Notes: generated from the sequence alone by a model not told the origin. A stretch of DNA of 32,530 bases from an uncultured Bacteroidales bacterium (GCA_937901025.1 CALCGR010000124.1:1-32530), one strand, 5' to 3'. Counted from the first letter of the stretch, positions 1 through 7,257 are shown. Program-made: numbers and translations.

Positions 1-302
1 TGAGCCTCACAAGAGGTAACTTTGGTGGCCGTGCCAACGTTTGGACTGTCGCCAAGAACACCTGGGAGAAAGGTCTCCTTTACGCTTATCGCGATCGTAA
101 GAACAAAAAACGTACATTCCGCGCTTTGTGGATTCAACGTATCAATGCGGCTGCCCGCCTAGAGGGCGTTAGCTACAGCCAATTGATGGGTGCGTTGAAG
201 AAAGCAGGTATCGAAATCAACCGTAAGGTTCTTGCCGACCTCGCAATGAACGAGCCGAAAGCTTTCAAGGCGATTGCCGAGAAAGCAAAGAAGGGACTTT
301 AA
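1..302 (+). CDS. rplT: 50S ribosomal protein L20, 3' part
   Basis: This is the C-terminal 99 codons of ribosomal protein L20; the start lies before the window. L20 binds 23S rRNA early in assembly of the large subunit. The reading frame begins at base 3 and ends with TAA at 300-302. Recognisable family segments are NVWTVAKNTWEKGL, YRDRKNKKRTFRALWIQRINA, and the C-terminal GIEINRKVLADLAMNEPKAF. Only about 15-20 N-terminal residues should be missing, judging by the usual length of about 115 residues. A terminator follows 20 bp downstream, so this is probably the end of an infC-rpmI-rplT type operon, which is inferred because the upstream genes are outside the window. Confidence 0.97.
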   Translation, partial: SLTRGNFGGRANVWTVAKNTWEKGLLYAYRDRKNKKRTFRALWIQRINAAARLEGVSYSQLMGALKKAGIEINRKVLADLAMNEPKAFKAIAEKAKKGL

Positions 303-321
303 TCCAACCCTTTACAAAAAG

Positions 322-352
322 AAAAAAGCAGCGCCTCGGCGTTGCTTTTTTT
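322..352. terminator. Bidirectional intrinsic terminator between rplT and tRNA-Arg
   Basis: A hairpin with a GCAGCGC/GCGTTGC stem (one G-U pair) and a CTCG loop is flanked by A6 on the left and T7 on the right. On the plus strand it ends rplT with a U-run. On the minus strand the A-run becomes a T-run and would end the tRNA-Arg transcript, which stops 2 bp away. The structure is read directly; the function is inferred. Confidence 0.85.
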
Positions 353-353
353 G

Positions 354-427
354 TGATCCATGCAGGATTCAAACCTGCAACCCCCACATCCGTAGTGTGG
401 TACTCTATTCAGTTGAGCTAATGGACC
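354..427 (-). tRNA. tRNA-Arg (anticodon ACG)
   Basis: The reverse complement folds as a complete cloverleaf: acceptor arms GGTCCAT and ATGGATC with discriminator A, a D arm starting GCTC, anticodon stem CCACA/TGTGG around the loop CTACGGA, and a T arm GCAGG-TTTGAAT-CCTGC. The anticodon is ACG, so it reads arginine CGN codons after A34 is deaminated to inosine, the known job of TadA (encoded at 16642). CCA is not encoded. It has its own promoter at 456-487 and shares the terminator at 322-352. Confidence 0.96.
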
Positions 428-455
428 TAATCTCCGACTTTTCGGAAATCGGCTG

Positions 456-487
456 CAAAAGTACTGCTTTTTTTTGATATGTGCAAA
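456..487 (-). promoter_or_regulatory. Bacteroidetes-type promoter for tRNA-Arg
   Basis: On the minus strand TTTG (484-487) and TACTTTTG (456-463) are separated by exactly 20 bp and followed by CA, matching the Bacteroidetes primary sigma consensus TTTG-N19-21-TAnnTTTG. The tRNA 5' end lies 28 bp downstream, leaving a short leader for RNase P. The remaining stretch to 529 shows nothing else recognisable. Confidence 0.85.
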
Positions 488-529
488 TTTTTTTGCATTT
501 TTCTTCAAAAAAGTGTATTTTTGTCCTGT

Positions 530-1096
530 TTATTTCACACAAATGCCCAAGGCATTGTAATATTTGTCATTGAATCGAATCAGCATTTGATTGTCAGTCC
601 ACGTCTTGGTCGCTTTGTTTTTGTTCCGAACGGTGTATAATGCTGCTGAGGGCAGTCTCTCAATAATGAATTTCGAAGCATCCCTATCGCTATAATCAAT
701 AGAGAAACGATATTTGCCTTTGGCAATGATAATACCGATATGGTTGCTTGTGCCACTACCGCTGGCTAATGTGTCTTGCCTCGATTCTCCTTCTTTGAGT
801 TCAGGGCACGTCCACCAACAATAGCCGTTTTCGTCGGATTTAAAGCTAGAATAATCTTTCCATTTAGGACCATACCAAGCAACCGAAAAATTGTTAATTC
901 GTTGGACGACTTCCACTTTATTGACATCTTCCGTTAGATCGGCTTCAACGGCAAGAAGAGACGATCTGCCCGCTTCTTGAAGCGTAGCGATGGTATCTCC
1001 GACTAAGCAATGGCGTAATACGTAGGGGTAATCTTCCGCCCACAATGACACACTCGCAAAAACGAGTAAAGCAGTAATGAATAATCCTTTTTTCAT
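530..1096 (-). CDS. Secreted protein of unknown function, 188 aa
   Basis: I do not recognise a family. The N-terminus is a clear Sec signal peptide (MKKGLFITALLVFASVSLWA, probably cut before EDYPY), so the mature protein of about 168 residues is exported, presumably to the periplasm or cell surface. The mature part is rich in aromatic residues and in strand-like stretches (SVAWYGPKW, GKYRFSIDYSDRD, MLIRFNDKYYNALGI), which suggests a small beta-rich domain. It has a few cysteines, including the YCWWTCP segment, but no obvious CXXC redox motif. The gene is monocistronic with its own promoter at 1131-1162 and a leader of about 25-30 nt. Its start fits the promoter position. No terminator is visible downstream. 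Confidence 0.85.
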   Translation of the reverse strand: MKKGLFITALLVFASVSLWAEDYPYVLRHCLVGDTIATLQEAGRSSLLAVEADLTEDVNKVEVVQRINNFSVAWYGPKWKDYSSFKSDENGYCWWTCPELKEGESRQDTLASGSGTSNHIGIIIAKGKYRFSIDYSDRDASKFIIERLPSAALYTVRNKNKATKTWTDNQMLIRFNDKYYNALGICVK

Positions 1097-1112
1097 AATG
1101 ATAATGAGTTGG

Positions 1113-1135
1113 TTTTGCAGTTTTGTGCTGCAAAA
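1113..1135. repeat. 8-bp inverted repeat overlapping a -7 box (possible operator)
   Basis: TTTTGCAG (1113-1120) and its exact reverse complement CTGCAAAA (1128-1135) flank a 7-bp spacer. The right arm overlaps the -7 element of the promoter of the gene at 530-1096. It could be a repressor site or an RNA hairpin in the leader; it could also be chance, since the arm is part of the recurrent promoter string TTTTGCAG. Confidence 0.35.
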
Positions 1136-1162
1136 TTACGGATTTTTTTCGACATACGCAAA
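1131..1162 (-). promoter_or_regulatory. Bacteroidetes-type promoter for the 530-1096 gene
   Basis: On the minus strand TTTG (1159-1162), a 20-bp spacer and TAATTTTG (1131-1138) followed by CA match the Bacteroidetes consensus. The start codon is 35 bp downstream of the -7 box. Confidence 0.85.
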
Positions 1163-1178
1163 TTTATCTGCAAAAATA

Positions 1179-1210
1179 TTTGGAAAATTGAAAAAAAATC
1201 CGTACCTTTG
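1179..1210 (+). promoter_or_regulatory. Bacteroidetes-type promoter for the 1240-5241 operon
   Basis: TTTG (1179-1182), a 20-bp spacer and TACCTTTG (1203-1210) followed by CA match the consensus. The ATG at 1240 is 30 bp downstream. It is divergent from the promoter at 1131-1162. Confidence 0.87.
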
Positions 1211-1239
1211 CAGTCGCAAAGGTTTTTAACAATACAACT

Positions 1240-1794
1240 ATGATTTACAAGATTGCATTTTCTTGCGATGAGGGCGACGGATTCCGTCGCGTGTTTGAGG
1301 CCGATAGTGAAGCTACGTTCTTGGAACTGCACGAAGCTATCCTGAAGTCCGTCAACTATCCGGATGACCAGATGACCTCTTTCTTTATGTGCAACGACCA
1401 CTGGGAGAAGGAGCAGGAGGTAACCCTCGTGGAGATGGATTCTAGTTTTGAGTACGACAATATGGTCATGAACGAGACTCGCCTTAGCGATCTTATGGAG
1501 GAGCAGGGACAACGCCTTATTTATATCTTTGACCCGATGTTTGAGCGTTATTTCTTCGGTTCTCTGAAGGAAATCAAGCCCGGCACGATGAATGGCGTAG
1601 AATGCGTAGAGAAGCAGGGAACTGTTCCCCCTCAACTCAAGGATGTGGATAACCTTGACGCTCTTCTGGGCAAGGATGGCAAGGGCGATTTAGGTTTAGA
1701 CGAAGACTTTTACGGCGACAGCCAATTCGATATGGAAGACCTCGATAGCGAAGGTTTCCAAGACCTCAGTTTTGAGGATGGCACGATGTTCTAA
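1240..1794 (+). CDS. pRiA4b ORF-3 / IS1096 passenger TnpR-like family protein
   Basis: This 184-residue cytoplasmic protein resembles the plasmid pRiA4b ORF-3-like family. The N-terminal part has the family pattern: an MIYKIAFSCDE strand, then FLELHEAILKSVNY, then FFMCNDHWEK and the aromatic LIYIFDPMFERYFF region. The last 50 residues are very acidic (LGLDEDFYGDSQFDMEDLD), a low-complexity tail. No enzymatic role is established for the family. Despite the IS-related family name there is no transposase or inverted repeat here. It is the first gene after a strong promoter, and its 3' end overlaps the miaA start region by 17 bp, so the two are probably co-transcribed and translationally coupled. 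From memory, this pairing with miaA also occurs in other Bacteroidales. Confidence 0.8.
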   Translation: MIYKIAFSCDEGDGFRRVFEADSEATFLELHEAILKSVNYPDDQMTSFFMCNDHWEKEQEVTLVEMDSSFEYDNMVMNETRLSDLMEEQGQRLIYIFDPMFERYFFGSLKEIKPGTMNGVECVEKQGTVPPQLKDVDNLDALLGKDGKGDLGLDEDFYGDSQFDMEDLDSEGFQDLSFEDGTMF

Positions 1795-2716
1795 GCCCAT
1801 AGTGGTGGTGCTCGTGGGACCTACGGGAGTAGGCAAAAGCGAGGTGGCCGTTGCTTTAGCTAAGGATTGGCAGTGTCCTATCCTCAACGCGGATTCGCGT
1901 CAGATCTACCGCGATCTTCCCATCGGAACAGCAGCTCCTACCCAAGAGCAATTGGCGAGTGTGAAGCACTATTTTGTAGCGACGAAAGACTTGACGGAGG
2001 ACTATAATGCCGGGGATTTTGAAAGGGATGCCGTAGCGGTATTGGATAACGAAAGTAAGTGCCCGCGTTCGGTTGCGGCGATTGTCAGTGGAGGAAGTAT
2101 GCTGTATATCGATGCCGTTTGCAAGGGACTGGACGATATCCCGTCCGTTCCGGCCGCGATACGGGCGGAAGTACGACAGGGTTATCAAAAAGGAGGATTA
2201 CAATGGCTGCAAGAACAAGTGAAGGCCTTGGACCCCGATTATTGGGAGCAAGTGGACCGGCAAAACCCGCAACGACTGATGCATTGTATTGAGGTAAGCA
2301 AGGTCTTGGGATGCCCCTTCTCGACCTGCCGAACGGCTATCCGCAAAGACCGTCCTTGGCAAGTGGTGAAGATTGGCCTCAAACGTGACCGCGCCGAACT
2401 GTATGAGCGCATTAACCGGCGCGTGGATCAAATGGTGGCAGAGGGGCTAGAGGAAGAGGTGCACAATGCACAATGCACGATGCAGGATGGGGAAGTCCCG
2501 AACAGCTTGATGACGGTGGGTTATCGCGAGTGGCGGGAATATGATAGGGAGAAGGCGATTGAGATGATAAAACAAAACACCCGGCATTATGCCAAGCGGC
2601 AGATGACGTGGTGGAATAGAGATAACGAAATACATTGGTTCGATTATGAGACATTGGATACCACTCTTGCTGCTATCCGCGCTTACGTTGACGGGTTGCA
2701 AGAAAGTAACGATTGA
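1778..2716 (+). CDS. miaA: tRNA dimethylallyltransferase MiaA
   Basis: MiaA transfers the dimethylallyl group from DMAPP to N6 of A37 in tRNAs that read UNN codons. The P-loop GPTGVGKS is at residues 14-21, followed by the substrate motif DSRQIYRDLPIGTAAPT and, near the C-terminus, the tRNA-contacting region with SLMTVGYREW and NTRHYAKRQMTWW. Length (312 aa) is normal. I place the start at ATG 1778; a TTG two codons upstream is less likely. Around residues 228-238 there is an insert encoded by four TGCACAA-like heptamers (2460-2487), giving VHNAQCTMQD between the helix ending GLEEE and SLMTVGY. This is a variable loop in the family, so activity is probably kept. The last 71 bp also encode the signal peptide of the next gene in another frame. 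Confidence 0.96.
   Translation: MARCSKPIVVVLVGPTGVGKSEVAVALAKDWQCPILNADSRQIYRDLPIGTAAPTQEQLASVKHYFVATKDLTEDYNAGDFERDAVAVLDNESKCPRSVAAIVSGGSMLYIDAVCKGLDDIPSVPAAIRAEVRQGYQKGGLQWLQEQVKALDPDYWEQVDRQNPQRLMHCIEVSKVLGCPFSTCRTAIRKDRPWQVVKIGLKRDRAELYERINRRVDQMVAEGLEEEVHNAQCTMQDGEVPNSLMTVGYREWREYDREKAIEMIKQNTRHYAKRQMTWWNRDNEIHWFDYETLDTTLAAIRAYVDGLQESND
2460..2487 (+). repeat. Heptanucleotide tandem repeat inside miaA (TGCACAA family)
   Basis: Four contiguous 7-bp units: TGCACAA, TGCACAA, TGCACGA, TGCAGGA. The reading frame of miaA stays open through it. The same unit family occurs inside the glycogen synthase gene (4993) and birA (13679). Confidence 0.9.
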
Positions 2717-3722
2717 TTTTACGATGACACCTACCCATCCTCGGGCCGGAGAGACGGTGACGTTCACGAACACCTCGTCAAGCGGTGACGATTGGTTCTG
2801 GCGTTTCGGGGATGCGGCCGTCAGTACAGCTAAAAGTGCTACCCACGTATATAAGGCTCCCGGCACGTACCTAGTTACGTTACAGGCCGATAAGGATAAA
2901 AAGAAGAATAGGATTGCCTACCATAATATCACGGTGGTCGATACCATCCCTACGTTTGCGTGCGATTATGAGGACAAGGAGATTTCTATCTTTAATGATA
3001 TCACGTTTACGGCGCAGGTGTATAATCCCAATTTCTATGACCAGAAATTTGTTTGGAGCATTGAGGGAGTAGGTTATGAGGTGGTAGATTCGACGGCAGG
3101 TATTTATAAGGTCTATTTCACGAGCCACGGTACGGCGAAAATAAAGATGCATTTGGAGCAGCACGGCCAATCGTGGGATACCACGCGTGTATATGAGGTG
3201 GATAATCGTGAGGGACAGGCGCTGCTGATGCTTGACAAAAACAAGACCTATTTGCGGCAACGGCTGTTTTATAATTTCCTTGAGCGCGAGATTCAAGAGC
3301 GCGCGGAAGCTGTGTCGCCTCTCACGTATCAGGAAGGGATGGATATTTTAGACAAGGTGCAAGATACGATACAAGAGTATAATGGACGAACGTTCAAATT
3401 ATCGGAATTGCAGGAAATTTTGCCTTCGATGATTGGTTTTCGATTGGGAAGAAATAAGGTGTATTTCCGTACGGAGGATGGTTTCTACGTCGCCAATTTG
3501 AATGGTCAGCACCTGCAACCGATTTGCGGGGAGCCGGTGTCTGCCGTTGTGGTGGATGATGTGACCGGTGCCGAGCGTATATATTGGGCTACGGCTGAGG
3601 CAGTCTATTTTATGCCGTTGGTAGAACAGATCGATAATAAGTTTGATGTAGATAAGATAGAAGTGATTAATTTACAACCCGAGGTGATGCGTCTCGCGAT
3701 TGATACAACATTACGTTACTAA
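2646..3722 (+). CDS. PKD-domain lipoprotein of unknown function
   Basis: A 358-residue lipoprotein. The signal MRHWIPLLLLSALTLTGC has a lipobox (LTGC) with Cys18 as the lipidated residue. Residues about 25-98 form a PKD domain (PRAGETVTFTNTS, DDWFWRFGD, ATHVYKAPGTYLVTLQAD), a beta-sandwich usually involved in binding at the cell surface. A second Ig-like stretch follows (about 105-185), then a region of unknown type with WD-like short strands (GFRLGRNKVYFRTEDGFYVANLNG). The start at 2646 lies 71 bp inside the miaA 3' end, an unusually long overlap, but the signal peptide and lipobox are encoded there, so the start is firm. The stop is one base before the glycogen synthase ATG, so the two genes are co-transcribed. 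A role in glycan binding is only a guess. Confidence 0.87.
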   Translation: MRHWIPLLLLSALTLTGCKKVTIDFTMTPTHPRAGETVTFTNTSSSGDDWFWRFGDAAVSTAKSATHVYKAPGTYLVTLQADKDKKKNRIAYHNITVVDTIPTFACDYEDKEISIFNDITFTAQVYNPNFYDQKFVWSIEGVGYEVVDSTAGIYKVYFTSHGTAKIKMHLEQHGQSWDTTRVYEVDNREGQALLMLDKNKTYLRQRLFYNFLEREIQERAEAVSPLTYQEGMDILDKVQDTIQEYNGRTFKLSELQEILPSMIGFRLGRNKVYFRTEDGFYVANLNGQHLQPICGEPVSAVVVDDVTGAERIYWATAEAVYFMPLVEQIDNKFDVDKIEVINLQPEVMRLAIDTTLRY

Positions 3723-3723
3723 G

Positions 3724-5241
3724 ATGGTTAAACCCGATTATATTTTTGAAACCAGTTGGGAAGTCTGCAATAAAGTAGGCGGTATCTATGCCGTGCTTTC
3801 GACCAAAGCGCGTTCGATGCAGGCGTTATGCCCGGATAAAGTAATCTTTTTCGGGCCCGACTTGCATGAACAGTCGAATAAATATTTTATTCCCGACGAG
3901 AAGGTACTTACCGGTTGGCGCGCGTTTATCAAGACGATTCCGCATCCGCTGTGTTCGGTGCGTGTAGGTCGTTGGAATGTACCCGGTAAGCCGATAGCTA
4001 TCCTCATTGATTTTGCGCCGCTATGGTATCAAAAGAATGAGATTTTCGGGTGGGCTTGGCAGCATTTCGGGGTACAGAGTCACGCCGCCTATGGTGATTA
4101 TGACGAGTCTTGTCTCTTCGGTTTCGCTGCCGGATTGGTGATGGAGACGCTTTATCGTTGGATTGATAAGACAGAAACCAAGAAGACAGTGGTGGCGCAT
4201 GCTAATGAATGGCAAACAGCGTTTGCTATCTTCCTCTTACGCAAGCGCTGTCCAAAGATAGGAACCCTCTTTACGACCCACGCCACCGGTATTGGTCGCT
4301 CGATAGCCGGAAATGGTAAGCCGCTCTATGACAATTTTATGGGGTATCACGGAGACCAGATGGCGGAGGAGCTGAATATGGTTTCCAAGCATTCGGTAGA
4401 GAAGATGGCGGCGAAGTGGGCAGATTGTTTTACGACGGTTTCGGATATCACCGCTCGCGAGTGCGAGCAGTTATTGGATAAACGTCCGGATGTGGTGACA
4501 CCTAATGGGTTTGAACCCGATTTCGTGCCGTCTCCCTCTTCCTTTAATAAATCGCGTACGCGTGCGCGCAAAGCCTTAGCCGCTTTTGCTCAGTCGCAAG
4601 GGGTGACGTTGGGTACGAATCCTTTCTTCGTTTGTACGGCCGGACGGCAAGAATGGAAGAATAAAGGTATCGACGTGTTCCTGGATTCGATGAAACAATT
4701 GGGGGAGACACTGACTGCAAAACGTTCCGTAGTCGCTTTTGTGATGGTGCCTTATCTGGACCAACCTAAGATTCAGATGGGGCGCGTAACGATTCTCTTT
4801 GTACCCTATTATCTAGATGGACATGATCCGGTCTTTGGGTTGTCCTATTACGATTTACTCATCGGTATGGATATGTCCGTTTTTCCCAGTTATTACGAGC
4901 CTTGGGGGTATACCCCTTTAGAGTCGATTGCTTTTCACGTACCGACGATCACTACTTCACTTTCGGGCTTTGGTGCGTGGGCGGAGAAGGAGTGCAGAGT
5001 GCAGAGTGCAGAGTGCACGATGCAGGGTGTGACCGTGGTGGAGCGTACCGATAGCAATTATGCTATGGTCATCGATGCCATCGTTACTACCTTATCAAAG
5101 GCGGTTAAGGCGACCAAAGTAGAAATGGAAAAAGCGCGCGAGCAGGCGGCTGATCTATCTAAGAAGGCGGAGTGGAAGGAGTTCTTCCGGTATTATCTTA
5201 CCGCTTACGATTTGGCTTTGAAGGCTCGGCATCGCCGCTAA
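3724..5241 (+). CDS. Glycogen synthase, eukaryotic-like (GT3-type) glycosyltransferase
   Basis: A 505-residue GT-B glycosyltransferase resembling the GT3 glycogen synthases of fungi and animals that also occur in Bacteroidetes; it would add glucose from UDP-glucose to glycogen in the cytoplasm. Evidence: the N-terminal donor loop FETSWEVCNKVGGIYAVLSTKA (residues 6-27), VAHANEWQTA, FTTHATGIGR, VTPNGFEPDF, and the C-terminal YYEPWGYTPLESIAF with the E-x7-E pattern. I choose ATG 3724; the longer frame would start at a TTG inside the previous gene. Residues about 423-435 are a heptamer-repeat insert (CRVQSAECTMQ) between AWAEKE and GVTVVERTDSNY, in a loop. The 3' end overlaps the convergent gene at 5198 by 44 bp. 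UDP-glucose versus ADP-glucose specificity is inferred from the family. Confidence 0.9.
   Translation: MVKPDYIFETSWEVCNKVGGIYAVLSTKARSMQALCPDKVIFFGPDLHEQSNKYFIPDEKVLTGWRAFIKTIPHPLCSVRVGRWNVPGKPIAILIDFAPLWYQKNEIFGWAWQHFGVQSHAAYGDYDESCLFGFAAGLVMETLYRWIDKTETKKTVVAHANEWQTAFAIFLLRKRCPKIGTLFTTHATGIGRSIAGNGKPLYDNFMGYHGDQMAEELNMVSKHSVEKMAAKWADCFTTVSDITARECEQLLDKRPDVVTPNGFEPDFVPSPSSFNKSRTRARKALAAFAQSQGVTLGTNPFFVCTAGRQEWKNKGIDVFLDSMKQLGETLTAKRSVVAFVMVPYLDQPKIQMGRVTILFVPYYLDGHDPVFGLSYYDLLIGMDMSVFPSYYEPWGYTPLESIAFHVPTITTSLSGFGAWAEKECRVQSAECTMQGVTVVERTDSNYAMVIDAIVTTLSKAVKATKVEMEKAREQAADLSKKAEWKEFFRYYLTAYDLALKARHRR
4993..5027 (+). repeat. Heptanucleotide tandem repeat inside the glycogen synthase gene
   Basis: Five 7-bp units: TGCAGAG three times, then TGCACGA and TGCAGGG. 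Same family as in miaA and birA. The frame stays open and encodes a heptad-periodic peptide containing VQSAECTMQ. Confidence 0.9.
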
Positions 5242-5725
5242 GGATATTGGCGGCTTCAAACTCGGCTTCGATTATTTTCTGGAGTTGTGCCAGTTTGCGC
5301 TCGTGGGCGCGTCGGTTCTCCCCTGCTCTGGGTAGGACATAGATGTCCATGGCTGTGGTTAATCGTTCGCTTTGGATGGAGGTCTCTACCAGTGCATAAT
5401 ATTGTACGGTACCATCCTTGCGTAATTTGGACAGTTTTTGCTCCGTGGTGCGATAAGTAGAGAAGACGGAATGCGTTATTTTTTTCAGTAGGTTTTCTCT
5501 ATCTAACGAGAATTTACCCGATTTATCGGAGTAGTTATCTACGATATTCTCCAAGACGGGTTGAAAGCGAATTTGCAGTTTCTCCGTGGCTTCGGAAGTG
5601 GCAAAGTCGCGTGCGTCACTCATCTCAAAAGAGATGGCTTCGGACTTACAAAAAATCTTGTTTGCATAGCACACCCAGGGGTGCACTAATGCAAACAAGA
5701 TGATGAAAAGTTGGTTAAACTTCAT
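5198..5725 (-). CDS. Exported LPP20-like protein, last gene of the envelope operon
   Basis: A 175-residue protein with a signal peptide (MKFNQLFIILFALVHPWVCYA). The mature part has an Ala/Glu-rich amphipathic helix region (SDARDFATSEATEKLQIRF) followed by IVDNYSDKSG and a strand pattern (GTVQYYALVETSIQSE), the layout of LPP20/FlgP-like envelope proteins and of the two upstream genes; the assignment rests on pattern, not on a search. The C-terminus is highly charged (RAHERKLAQLQKIIEAEF, then a basic tail), probably a helix. The stop lies inside the 3' end of the convergent glycogen synthase gene. It starts 2 bp after the stop of the gene at 5728, so it is operonic. Function unknown. Confidence 0.8.
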   Translation of the reverse strand: MKFNQLFIILFALVHPWVCYANKIFCKSEAISFEMSDARDFATSEATEKLQIRFQPVLENIVDNYSDKSGKFSLDRENLLKKITHSVFSTYRTTEQKLSKLRKDGTVQYYALVETSIQSERLTTAMDIYVLPRAGENRRAHERKLAQLQKIIEAEFEAANILSGDAEPSKPNRKR

Positions 5726-5727
5726 GC

Positions 5728-6297
5728 TTATTGAGCCATCTCAAGAGCCTTGTAGTAGGTCTCTTTGAATTTCTCATACTCGAAGTCGGTACGAGCTCTT
5801 TCCTCTTCGGTTACGTTGGTCTTGAATTGACGCTCAACGATCTCCATGATCTTATCGTTACCCAGCGATACAGCAACATAGGAACGATAAACAACGGAAC
5901 CATCATTGTTGACGGTCTTGGTGATCTTGTCGCACTCAACGTAGCTACCGTTAATGGTTTGGGTGGTAACTTGTTGGGTCAGATCTTTCGTGCGAGCTTG
6001 GAAAGAAGCTGCATTCTCTTCGTCATAGGAAGTAGAGAAGCTTTCCAATACACGATTGATGTTCGTGCTAATGCTGGTAGCGAGTTCACGACGAGCAGCT
6101 GCGAGGGCTTTGTCCTTTGCGTTTTGCATGTTCGGCGAAACAGCATTACCGGTAGCGCGGATAGCTTGTTTGTCGGTTTTGAACTCACTGCATAATACAG
6201 TTACTTCTACTTCGCCCTTAACGGCAGTAGATTTCGATTTGCAACCTGCAGCTAATAAAGCGATAGCTGCGAGAGATAAAATAACGATTTTTTTCAT
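5728..6297 (-). CDS. LPP20-like lipoprotein
   Basis: A 189-residue lipoprotein: the signal ends in LLAAGC, with Cys19 lipidated. Residues about 45-145 look like an LPP20 domain: IRATGNAVSPNMQNAKDKAL followed by AAARRELATSIS, a long helix, then VNNDGSVVYRSYVAVSLG. In this family a helix of the A-x-x-x-A type is followed by beta strands, related in fold to FlgP, LpoB and CsgG envelope proteins. Family members sit in the outer membrane and serve different machines (flagellar outer rings, peptidoglycan synthase activation, secretion pores). Here the partner is unknown. It lies 32 bp downstream of the gene at 6330 with no promoter in the gap. Confidence 0.82.
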   Translation of the reverse strand: MKKIVILSLAAIALLAAGCKSKSTAVKGEVEVTVLCSEFKTDKQAIRATGNAVSPNMQNAKDKALAAARRELATSISTNINRVLESFSTSYDEENAASFQARTKDLTQQVTTQTINGSYVECDKITKTVNNDGSVVYRSYVAVSLGNDKIMEIVERQFKTNVTEEERARTDFEYEKFKETYYKALEMAQ

Positions 6298-6329
6298 AAT
6301 AGTAAAAAATAGTTAGTTAAACAATTGGG

Positions 6330-7256
6330 TTAATTAATATAAAATCGATTATTGATTTTTTTGCCTAACACAGTAAGCGTAATATCAATATAGATCTTTT
6401 CGGTTGTTTGTTCGCAGGGGGCGTAATCGTAGGTCACCTTGCCGCCGTCCTCGGTGGGTTGGAAGTTCATTCGCTCCAAGCATTTGGTGCGGAGGTAGGG
6501 TTTGATGTTACACGTCAATTGGCGGTCACCAAAGTAAACATGATACGTGGTCATTTCCCGGGTTACCTGGTCGGCTTGGATGGTGAGTTGTTCGATGTAT
6601 TGTTTATAACCTCTTAATATCTTATCGCACGTGGAGCGACGAGCGTCCCGCTCCATCAACGATGCTTGGAAGGTACGTAAGGCGGTAGATTGGGCAACCA
6701 TTTGCTCTACGGAAGTGTAGGAAGAGAAGTCGTCTTTTTGGAACGCATCGAGTTGGCTATTGATAGCAGCCTCTTGTTGTTCGAACTCATCCACCATCTT
6801 CAGTTGGTCGAGGCGAGAGAACGGATACTTGATGTGGTAGCGATAGAACTCGTGTTTCTTGTTGTCACGAATCTTTTCCCAATAGTATTCCGAGGCATTG
6901 GCAAGGGTCACTTGCTTTAAGAACGGGATATTAGCACTCTCGGTCTCAACCATATCCGAGTACATCTCCATGGTGGAGAATAAGCCGTTGTTTTCGGTCT
7001 CTTCCCGTTGCAAGGCGCTAGTGGCGTGTACGTTCTCCGCGATGGCATTCACGATTTGTTGTTTAACGATGGTCATTGCCTTCGTTTTTGCGGTTTCGAT
7101 ATCATCCGCTTCCGCTGAAACGATGAGATACCCGGTTTCTACACCATAAAGCCATTTCGGGGTAGTACGTTGCGAACGATCGAGCACTTTGGTTGCAGCA
7201 CAAGCGGTGCCTAAGATAGTGCTACCTAAAAATAGAACTAATAATAATTTACGCAT
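6330..7256 (-). CDS. Exported protein with LPP20-like N-terminal domain
   Basis: A 308-residue exported protein. The signal sequence (MRKLLLVLFLGSTILGTACA) could be cut by signal peptidase I at ACA-ATK or be a weak lipobox at GTAC; I cannot decide. Residues about 30-150 resemble an enlarged LPP20-type domain: TTPKWLYGVETGYLIVSAEA, then AKTKAMTIVKQQIVNAIAENV, then strands such as EFYRYHIKYPFSRLDQL. The central part (150-225) is helical and Gln/Glu-rich, and the C-terminus is beta-rich (TYHVYFGDRQLTC, IYIDITLTVLGKK). It starts one base after the stop of the gene at 7258. It is not a known enzyme; a structural or assembly role in the envelope is inferred. Confidence 0.8.
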   Translation of the reverse strand: MRKLLLVLFLGSTILGTACAATKVLDRSQRTTPKWLYGVETGYLIVSAEADDIETAKTKAMTIVKQQIVNAIAENVHATSALQREETENNGLFSTMEMYSDMVETESANIPFLKQVTLANASEYYWEKIRDNKKHEFYRYHIKYPFSRLDQLKMVDEFEQQEAAINSQLDAFQKDDFSSYTSVEQMVAQSTALRTFQASLMERDARRSTCDKILRGYKQYIEQLTIQADQVTREMTTYHVYFGDRQLTCNIKPYLRTKCLERMNFQPTEDGGKVTYDYAPCEQTTEKIYIDITLTVLGKKINNRFYIN

Positions 7257-7257
7257 A

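Noticed and set aside
1093..1635. A 180-codon minus-strand frame opposite the pRiA4b-like gene
   Set aside because: It runs through two divergent promoters and is antisense to a gene with a good promoter and family match.
1240..1794. An IS1096-like mobile element, suggested by the family name
   Set aside because: There is no transposase, no terminal inverted repeat and no target duplication; the gene is part of an operon with miaA.
4993..5027. The repeat insertions as frameshift mutations making pseudogenes
   Set aside because: The frames remain open on both sides and conserved motifs continue in frame after the repeats in all six genes.
5234..5254. GCCGC/GCGGC hairpin as a terminator at the glycogen synthase end
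   Set aside because: The stem is only 5 bp, the loop is 11 nt, and there is no T-run on either strand.
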